This document shows positions 30,964-35,901 of a stretch of 35,901 nucleotides of DNA, piece by piece. This DNA comes from an uncultured Prevotellaceae bacterium (lineage in GTDB: Bacteria; Bacteroidota; Bacteroidia; Bacteroidales; Muribaculaceae). The position numbers were made by a program, and so were the translations under genes. The DNA is taken from positions 1 through 35,901 of the forward strand of contig ONIY01000017.1 of assembly GCA_900318065.1 (NCBI GenBank). The letters run 5' to 3'. Below the pieces are notes generated by a model. The model saw only the letters and a program-made list of their open reading frames with translations, was not told where the DNA came from and did not search any database. Position 1 is the stretch's first letter, and every line of letters starts with the position of its first letter.

Positions 30964-31794
30964 TTACTTCAATAAGCCTCTTCCATATTTTGTGAGAAGT
31001 TTCTTGCTACGCAGAGTCTTCAGGGGGATGGGCACCTCAACTACGCCGTCGCTGAAGGGACCAGCTTGGTAAGGTTGGAAAACAAACACCAATTTTCCAT
31101 TCTTAACGTAGAAGTTCTCAATCTCCACTTCATTGACATTATCATACCACTTGCTGTCTTTGTCGCGCTTGTCATATTTTGGTATCATGCGCAACACCTT
31201 AGTGGGACTGGTCACGATGTCTTTGAGCTGGATGGGACGATTGAGGACTATATCAAATGGGTAATAGCTGACACCATAGGTGTAATGCGCTCCACCATAG
31301 TAGCTGCTGCCATTCTCGACAAAGAACAAGATATTGCCCTCAGTGTGGTTTAATTTCATGTCAACAGTCTCATACCAGCAACGTTCTGGTTCTTTGTCGC
31401 TGTTAATGTCTTGTATCCCAGGTCCCATTTCTTTGACGGTATATTCCTGGACCATAACGTTCTCCCTCAAAATGTCGTGTACCCACTTCTTGACGCAACC
31501 AGAGAGAGTATTGACATCCCCGGGTATGCTTGGGAATGCATTTGGGTTATGGCTTGCGTAGAACACCGACTCTACCAAGTACTCGTTGAGAGCGGGACAC
31601 TTCTTGCCATTGACGGTAACAGGCCAATCGGCAGACGCCGACTTTGTGAACTTGTAGCCTATGTCCTGAGGATTGTTTGGTTCAAAAAATCTAACTGAGT
31701 CAGTCACCTCAAAATGTTGAGTCTTAACATTGATGCCTGAGGTGGCCGATGCCCCCAGCACCAAAAGCATGAATAAGGTAAAGAATTTCTTCAT
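30964..31794 (-). CDS. Secreted DUF3298 (RsiV-like) protein
   Basis: 276 aa, first gene of the island. Signal peptide (SATS), a DUF4163-like N-terminal part (about 25-120) and a DUF3298 domain (about 140-265) with SYYGGAHYTYGVSYYPFDI, RPIQLKDIV and FVFQPYQAGPFSDGVVEVPIP. The fold is that of RsiV, an anti-sigma factor that binds lysozyme, but there is no membrane anchor or sigma-binding part here, so a free secreted or periplasmic protein is implied. Function unknown. It is preceded by a leader with an intrinsic terminator. Confidence 0.8.
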   Translation of the reverse strand: MKKFFTLFMLLVLGASATSGINVKTQHFEVTDSVRFFEPNNPQDIGYKFTKSASADWPVTVNGKKCPALNEYLVESVFYASHNPNAFPSIPGDVNTLSGCVKKWVHDILRENVMVQEYTVKEMGPGIQDINSDKEPERCWYETVDMKLNHTEGNILFFVENGSSYYGGAHYTYGVSYYPFDIVLNRPIQLKDIVTSPTKVLRMIPKYDKRDKDSKWYDNVNEVEIENFYVKNGKLVFVFQPYQAGPFSDGVVEVPIPLKTLRSKKLLTKYGRGLLK

Positions 31795-31842
31795 AATTTC
31801 TGGATTTTATGTGTTAGAACTAAATTAATTGAACTAAAAAAG

Positions 31843-31876
31843 CGGCACACTCCGCACCAAGCGACGGAATGTGCCG
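31843..31876 (-). terminator. Intrinsic terminator in the leader of the secreted island
   Basis: On minus: a 12-bp stem with one mismatch (arms 31865-31876 and 31843-31854), 10-nt loop, then CTTTTTTAG. It lies 48 bp upstream of the DUF3298 start and after a promoter, so it could act as an attenuator. Confidence 0.8.
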
Positions 31877-31888
31877 TAAGATATTGAT

Positions 31889-31987
31889 TTACGAAAATTT
31901 ACGCTGTGGGGGTGGGTAAATGGTGACATCCAATGAGTTACACAACCCATTGATAGCCCTTGCCAGTATCCTAATGATGCAAATCAT
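31889..31987 (-). CDS. Possible 32-aa leader peptide
   Basis: ATG at 31987 to TAA at 31889-31891: begins MICIIRILARAINGLCNSLD and ends PPPQRKFS. It lies wholly between the promoter at 32063 and the terminator, and a hairpin (31931-31952) falls inside it. No ribosome binding site is obvious. I do not recognise the peptide. It may be a leader peptide, a small protein or chance. Confidence 0.35.
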   Translation of the reverse strand: MICIIRILARAINGLCNSLDVTIYPPPQRKFS

Positions 31988-32062
31988 AATAATTTCGGAA
32001 AAAAATGAGAGACAATTATCAATATCGATAAATATGCGTGATAATTATATTATTCTTCCATT

Positions 32063-32093
32063 CAAAATTACAAACTGCAATTAGATAAAACAA
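32063..32093 (-). promoter_or_regulatory. Promoter for the secreted-island leader
   Basis: Minus strand TTG (32091-32093), 20-nt spacer, TAATTTTG (32063-32070): good -33/-7 match. Predicted transcript start near 32056, giving about 215 nt to the terminator. Confidence 0.6.
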
Positions 32094-32122
32094 TAGAATC
32101 ACAAAAAACTTGGTTGCAATTT

Positions 32123-32178
32123 ACAAAAGTACAACCAAAAAGACAAAAGTGCAGCCAATTTTAACAAAAGTGTAACCA
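32123..32178 (-). repeat. Three phased 15-bp direct repeats upstream of the promoter
   Basis: Plus-strand consensus ACAAAAGTRYARCCA at 32123-32137, 32143-32157 and 32164-32178. Start-to-start distances are 20 and 21 bp, two helical turns, placing the copies on one DNA face 30-85 bp upstream of the -33 box. This is the layout of an activator-binding array. Confidence 0.7.
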
Positions 32179-32315
32179 ACTTTCTGTTGTCGAAAAGTGA
32201 ATTTCCATGCGCAATTCAGCAGAAACTCTTTCAATTAGTCGTCTCTGCAATAAAACTCACTAAGCCAATAATCCCAATTCGGGCATTAGGACAAATAGGA
32301 CAGTGACAATAAAAA

Positions 32316-32350
32316 TAGCAAGGATTATTTTCGTCAAATGATCCTTGCTA
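32316..32350 (-). terminator. Second leftward terminator
   Basis: Perfect 10-bp stem TAGCAAGGAT/ATCCTTGCTA with 15-nt loop; on minus followed by TTTTTATT. No gene lies between it and the lpxH terminator. Confidence 0.65.
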
Positions 32351-32609
32351 AGCATTCAATAGGTAATAATTTAATGTAAGGTAATAAAAGAATGTTTTGA
32401 GGTTTATTCTAAATGTAAAGTTAATGTCTCAATTTGAAATGCTATTTTTCATAAATTCAATAGTTTATAACGTCTCACGCATTTCTTGATGTTTTAGAAA
32501 GTTGTAATCGTTATGCAATCCATTTGAAAGACAAATTGTTACATCGCATCGCAGCCTCAAAATCTCTCGCAATGAAAAAAATGATGCAAACGATTGCGGA
32601 TGCCTTTCC

Positions 32610-32637
32610 AAAAAAATCCAGATAGTGTTTTCTGGAT
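32610..32637 (-). terminator. lpxH terminator
   Basis: Minus strand ATCCAGA-(8 nt)-TCTGGAT followed by TTTTTGG, 120 bp after the lpxH stop. Stem is short (7 bp) but the U-run is clear. A TAACTTTG match at 32682-32689 between the two could be a further leftward promoter; its -33 box is absent, so I give it little weight. Confidence 0.65.
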
Positions 32638-32756
32638 GGAAAGATTCAAATATTCTTCAATGACCTTGTGTTTTTGCGTTGCAAAGTTATGTATAATTTT
32701 TGAATATTACCTAATTTTTTGGTACAAAAGTTACAAACATATTTACAAAACACTGA

Positions 32757-33530
32757 TTAACAGCCGTGTGCATTCGACATTTTTTCGTCTCGCTTGTGTA
32801 ACTCCAGTTTGTGCCCATCAAAGGTGGCATAGGTGCACTGCCTTATCCAGTCGCCCAGGATGGTCATCGTGCGACCTTCGGGCAGTGACAACTGCCGCGC
32901 AAGATGCACGTGGCCAAACACATAGTGCTCCACCTCAGGGTGCTGGGCAAGGTGGTCCAGGCAGAACTCCTCGAGGTGGCGACAGCATGACTCTTTCATG
33001 TTATTCTCCTGCACTTGCGAGCGCGAAACGCGGTTCTGCTTCGACCACCCGGTGGCAATGGCATAGGTCCAGCGCGGATGGATGCCGGCATAGAGCCACT
33101 GGCACACGCGGTTGTAGAAGCACCAGCGCGTGAAGCGGTACATGGGCTTCTGGTATCCCACATCGTCGCCGTGCGAGAGCAGGAACTTCTTGCCCATCAC
33201 GTCCATGATGGTATTACCTTTAATCACCGTGAGCCCCACCTCGGTGGCGAGATAGTCGAAGAGCCACACATCGTGGTTGCCAGTGAACCAGTAGATTTTC
33301 ACGCCACAGTCGGCGAGCTCGGCGAGTTTGCCCAGGAAGCGCACATGCCCGCGAGGCACCACCGTCTTGTACTCATACCAGTAGTCCAGAATGTCGCCCA
33401 GCAGGAACAGCTCGGCGGCATCGTCCTTGATGCTGTCGAGGAAATCGACCAAGCGCCCTTCGTGCTCACGCTTGTTCTCAATATATTGCGCCCCCAGGTG
33501 AGCGTCGGATAAGAAATATGCTTTTTTCAC
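32757..33530 (-). CDS. lpxH: UDP-2,3-diacylglucosamine diphosphatase LpxH
   Basis: 257 aa. Calcineurin-type metallophosphatase with all metal motifs: SDAHLG (8-13), GDILDYW (45-51), GNHD (84-87), SHGDD (119-123) and FGHVHLA near 205. LpxH removes UMP from UDP-2,3-diacylglucosamine to give lipid X in lipid A synthesis at the inner membrane. The long helical insert RFTRWCFYNRVCQWLYAGIH is usual for LpxH lids. Starts with MKKAYFLSDAHLG. Stands alone between low-complexity DNA and its terminator. Confidence 0.9.
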   Translation of the reverse strand: MKKAYFLSDAHLGAQYIENKREHEGRLVDFLDSIKDDAAELFLLGDILDYWYEYKTVVPRGHVRFLGKLAELADCGVKIYWFTGNHDVWLFDYLATEVGLTVIKGNTIMDVMGKKFLLSHGDDVGYQKPMYRFTRWCFYNRVCQWLYAGIHPRWTYAIATGWSKQNRVSRSQVQENNMKESCCRHLEEFCLDHLAQHPEVEHYVFGHVHLARQLSLPEGRTMTILGDWIRQCTYATFDGHKLELHKRDEKMSNAHGC

Positions 33531-33540
33531 GCTATAAATC

Positions 33541-33835
33541 TGAAACTGATTACTGAACTTGGTTTATGGAAGACCAGTTTAGTTTATGGTTGATAGTTTA
33601 TTGTTTATGGAAGACAGTAGCGTCTCTTGGTTTATGGTTTATAGTTTATTGTTTATGGAAGACAGTAGCGAGATTCCAAGACACTGCAACCACTAAACCG
33701 ATAACTACTCAACTATTCGATTTATCGATTGTTCGATTGTTCGATTGCTCGAATGTTCGACTGCTTTACTGAAAACTGATAACTGACTACTGATAACTGA
33801 CTACTGATAACTGACTACTGAAAACTGATTACTGA
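33541..33835 (-). repeat. Composite low-complexity tract, 295 bp
   Basis: Three parts. 33561-33670 contains two 40-bp direct copies (33583-33622 and 33631-33670, one mismatch, 48-bp period) of a TTTATGG-rich sequence. 33710-33770 is an 8-nt TTCGATTG/CTCGAATG repeat resembling 12246-12305. 33775-33835 is ACTGATAACTGACT-type and, read on minus after the DUF59 stop, matches the tract at 10814. A 68-codon plus-strand frame here is only the repeat translated. Confidence 0.85.
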
Positions 33836-34162
33836 TCACTCCAAATCAAATCCCAGTTCCAGCTTTGCCTCGTCGCTCATCATGCGCACGTCCCATTCGG
33901 GCTCGTACACCAGGTTGACAGTGCAAGATGTGATGCCGTCGATGCTCTCCACCTTCTGCCGCACGTCCTCAAAGATGAAGTCGGCCATGGGGCAGTTTGG
34001 GGCGGTGAGGGTCATGTCTATTACCACATTGCCATCATCCTGAAGGTCAATCTTATATACCAGTCCCAGACTATAGACATCAACTGGTATTTCGGGGTCA
34101 AACACCGTCTTGAGCATCATGATAATCTGCTCCTCGAGTTTGAGTTTTTGTTCTTGTTCCAT
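33836..34162 (-). CDS. DUF59/MIP18-family Fe-S cluster assembly factor
   Basis: 108 aa. A single DUF59 domain: VFDPEIPVDVYSLGLVY near residues 20-36, IDMTLTAPNCPMADFI with the conserved Cys, and LVYEPEWDVRMMSDEAK at the end. Members (SufT, PaaD, MIP18 types) help transfer iron-sulfur clusters. The normal place is near suf genes; here no suf gene is in view. Own promoter suggested at 34186. Confidence 0.9.
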   Translation of the reverse strand: MEQEQKLKLEEQIIMMLKTVFDPEIPVDVYSLGLVYKIDLQDDGNVVIDMTLTAPNCPMADFIFEDVRQKVESIDGITSCTVNLVYEPEWDVRMMSDEAKLELGFDLE

Positions 34163-34185
34163 ATAAATTAAATTGTTTGAGCGTG

Positions 34186-34193
34186 CAAAAGTA
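34186..34193 (-). promoter_or_regulatory. -7 box of the DUF59 gene
   Basis: Minus TACTTTTG, 24 bp before the start at 34162. No clear -33 box. Confidence 0.45.
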
Positions 34194-34219
34194 GTGAAAA
34201 GATTTCAGTTTTTGGGGTT

Positions 34220-34918
34220 TTACAACAGATTTTTGATTTCGAGCAGAGAAGTGACAGTGTGATGGGCAAGAGGACAGTCGATGCCACGCATGTTGAGGTA
34301 AATCGTGTCCCATCCGGCGTCGTGGGCACCAGGAATGTCGGTGGTGGGGTCGTCGCCTATCATCACTATCTGCTCGGGCCTTGCGCCACACAATCGCATG
34401 GCATAGTCGTAGATGCCCTGGCGAGGCTTGGTCACGCCACAGTCCTCGCTCAGCACCACATGTGTGATGTAGCGGTTCATCCCTCCAGCCTCCAGTTTCT
34501 TCTCCTGCACTCCCTTGAATCCGTTGCTAATCACGTTGAGCTCATAGCCCTTGCCATGCAGGTATTGCAGCAGTTCCACCGCTCCTGGCACCAGCGCGTC
34601 GTGCTTGACGAGCTGGTCAAGATAGTAGGCGTTCATCGCCTGCGCCAGCTCATCCACATCGTCGCAGCAATAGTTGCACGCCTCCAGTGCCTGTTCAAAT
34701 CGCCGCACCTCGAGCACCTCCTTCTCTACCAGGCCCTGGTTGTACTGTTGCCACAGGTTGTGGTTGAAGTGCTCATAATGGTCATGAAACGTGTCATAGC
34801 TGCGGCACCACTCGCCACAGCCCATCATCTTGAAGGTTGTGGCAAGTGCTTTCTCGCTGTTGCGTTCAAACCACCACAGCGTGTTGTCGATATCCAGGAA
34901 AACGGTTGTTATCATCAT
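34220..34918 (-). CDS. HAD-family phosphatase, YjjG type
   Basis: 232 aa from MMITT at 34918; the frame extends 53 codons further into preA but those residues are not HAD-like. Motif I FLDIDNTLW (Asp9, Asp11), motif II VISNGFKG, motif III Lys in VTKPRQGIYD, motif IV IGDDPTTDIPGAHDAGW. The helical cap with a W/N-rich segment and the NTLW start fit YjjG-like 5'-nucleotidases, which dephosphorylate dUMP/dTMP and noncanonical nucleotides. Encoded 16 bp after preA, a pyrimidine-catabolism gene, which agrees with a nucleotide role. Confidence 0.88.
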   Translation of the reverse strand: MMITTVFLDIDNTLWWFERNSEKALATTFKMMGCGEWCRSYDTFHDHYEHFNHNLWQQYNQGLVEKEVLEVRRFEQALEACNYCCDDVDELAQAMNAYYLDQLVKHDALVPGAVELLQYLHGKGYELNVISNGFKGVQEKKLEAGGMNRYITHVVLSEDCGVTKPRQGIYDYAMRLCGARPEQIVMIGDDPTTDIPGAHDAGWDTIYLNMRGIDCPLAHHTVTSLLEIKNLL

Positions 34919-34934
34919 CGTGAAAAGCCCCGAC

Positions 34935-35901
34935 TTATTTGTGCTTGGGCACGCGCTTAGCCTGCTTGATTGCTCCAGTGGGACACACCAGGCTGCACAG
35001 GTGGCAACCCACGCACTTGCTGCCCACAATTTTCGGCTTGTGGTCGTCGCCAAAGGTGATTGCCTGATGGCCGCCATCCATGCAGGAGATGTGGCAGCGG
35101 CCGCAGCCTACGCACTTGTCGCGGTCAATCATGGGATAAACCACAGTAGACCGGTCAAGATCTATGGGCTTGACAAAACGTGGCAACTCCTCGCCCACCA
35201 GCTCGTCGAGACTGCTCACTTGGCGCTGGTACATATAGTACTTAAGTCCAAGGATAAGGTCGTCGATAATACGGTAACCATATTGCATCACAGCTGTGCA
35301 CACCTGCAAGTTGCGGCATCCCAGCTGCAAGAACTCCAAAGCATCACGCCAAGTCTCAATGCCGCCTATGCCACTGAACTGAATGTTCTTCATCAAAGTG
35401 TTTTTAGCCATATCAAGGATATACCTTTGTGCGATGGGTTTCACAGCACGCCCCGACAGTCCCGAAACCGTGCGTTGCCCCGACACATTGCTGCGGTCGT
35501 CCATGGTAATGCTCTTGATGGTATTGATGGCACTAATGGCATCGGCACCAGCAAAGTAAGATGCCATGGCAGGTTCATTGATATGGGTGATATTTGGCGT
35601 CATCTTGGGAATAACCGGGATACTCACAGCACGCTTAACATGTGCGGTAAAGAACAACACCAGCTCAGGATTTTGCCCCACGTCGCTTCCCATGCCAGCA
35701 AGACGCATCTGCGGACAAGAGAAATTGAGCTCCAGGGCGTCAACCCCGGCTTGCTCGGCCATCTTGGCAAGCTGTATCCATTCCTCCTCGGTCTGGCCCA
35801 TGATAGATGCCACCACAATCTTGCTTGGATAATCTTTCTTGAGCCTCCGCAGTATGTCGAAGTCAACCTCGGCGGGATTCTCGCTAAGCTGCTCCATGTT
35901 G
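34935..35901 (-). CDS. preA: Dihydropyrimidine dehydrogenase subunit PreA (5' end outside window)
   Basis: At least 321 codons, open at the window edge, so the N-terminus is missing. FMN-domain marks: ELNFSCPQMR (active-site Cys region), IPVIPKMTPN, GRAVKPIAQRYI, FSGIGGIETWRDALEF and LGCRNLQVCTAVM. The C-terminus is a 2[4Fe-4S] module: CVGCGRCHISC then CVGCHLCSLVC. With PreT it reduces uracil and thymine with NAD(P)H; PreT would lie outside the window. Family is secure. Confidence 0.9.
   Translation of the reverse strand, partial: NMEQLSENPAEVDFDILRRLKKDYPSKIVVASIMGQTEEEWIQLAKMAEQAGVDALELNFSCPQMRLAGMGSDVGQNPELVLFFTAHVKRAVSIPVIPKMTPNITHINEPAMASYFAGADAISAINTIKSITMDDRSNVSGQRTVSGLSGRAVKPIAQRYILDMAKNTLMKNIQFSGIGGIETWRDALEFLQLGCRNLQVCTAVMQYGYRIIDDLILGLKYYMYQRQVSSLDELVGEELPRFVKPIDLDRSTVVYPMIDRDKCVGCGRCHISCMDGGHQAITFGDDHKPKIVGSKCVGCHLCSLVCPTGAIKQAKRVPKHK

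Larger units (their letters stand above)
31795..32756. other. 962-bp AT-rich intergenic region with control elements
   Basis: From left to right (all facing left): a 25-bp leader block shared with another gene (31787-31816), a terminator (31843-31876), a hairpin (CAATGAGTT 31931-31939 with AACCCATTG 31944-31952, one G-U pair), a 32-codon ORF, a promoter, three direct repeats, a second terminator and the lpxH terminator. Between about 32360 and 32600 I see nothing recognisable on either strand. Confidence 0.6.

Noticed and set aside
31980-32200. Replication origin, because of AT-richness and iteron-like repeats near parAB
   Set aside because: No dnaA gene and no DnaA-box cluster (TTATnCACA) was seen, and parAB are more than 10 kb away; an activator array fits better.
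32682-32689. TAACTTTG on minus as a promoter for a short RNA ending at 32610
   Set aside because: No -33 box, and the terminator is simply explained as the end of lpxH transcription; AT-rich DNA gives chance matches.
32594-33133. 179-codon plus-strand frame entering lpxH
   Set aside because: Mostly antisense to lpxH; starts within the terminator region and has no domain features.
33566-33772. 68-codon plus-strand frame with repeated LW(L/F)IVYCLWKTVA
   Set aside because: It is the translation of a 40-bp low-complexity DNA repeat; no start signal and no homology expected.
1-35901. tRNA, rRNA, CRISPR or insertion sequence
   Set aside because: No tRNA T-loop motif in a foldable context, no rRNA stretch, no regularly spaced identical 25-40 bp repeats with unique spacers and no transposase or integrase frame were found.

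Overview
The window looks like a chromosome segment of a member of the Bacteroidales, probably Muribaculaceae or a close relative. Evidence: the porG-uppS-bamA-skp cluster typical of the phylum, several -7 boxes of the form TAnnTTTG, weak Shine-Dalgarno sequences, DUF4886/DUF6242/DUF6089/DUF5683 family proteins, and secreted proteins ending in Bacteroidales-type dockerin repeats. No rRNA, tRNA, CRISPR array, insertion sequence or phage gene was seen.

Layout. 1-569: 3' end of ribD. 558-4228 (minus): one operon encoding a DUF4886 lipoprotein, two GYF_2 membrane proteins and, between them, a TPM-domain protein. 4515-12197 (plus): envelope biogenesis block with a DUF6242 lipoprotein, PorG-like DUF6089, UppS, BamA and three Skp/OmpH chaperones, followed by an orphan vsr endonuclease (12389-12904). 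12942-20843 (minus): parB, DUF5683 and three tandem MltD-like proteins, of which only the first keeps the catalytic glutamate; parA lies just upstream. 21917-23781 (minus): a two-gene ABC transporter. 24222-27521: a DUF486 membrane protein, a secreted esterase/propeller fusion and a MATE pump. 27564-31794 (minus): an AT-richer accessory island of secreted proteins (two dockerin proteins, a ricin-type lectin, a DUF3298 protein, and a broken FGE-sulfatase remnant). 32757-35901 (minus): lpxH, a DUF59 Fe-S factor, a HAD phosphatase and the 3' part of preA.

Functional picture. The core is envelope assembly: lipid carrier synthesis (UppS), outer-membrane protein insertion (BamA, Skp), lipid A synthesis (LpxH), peptidoglycan remodelling (MltD family) and chromosome partition (ParAB). 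The secreted island appears to be under separate control. Upstream of it, on its strand, I see three phased 15-bp direct repeats, a good promoter, and a leader of about 215 nt containing a 32-codon ORF and ending in an intrinsic terminator 48 nt before the first gene. This resembles an activator array plus attenuator.

The strongest leads are: (1) two pseudo-lytic transglycosylases beside an intact MltD; (2) the repeat-promoter-leader-terminator unit at 31843-32178; (3) a TPM protein and a GYF_2 protein in one operon that end in the same C-terminal tail, one serine-rich and one acidic; (4) degenerate 7-10 bp repeat tracts that start just after stop codons at many places.
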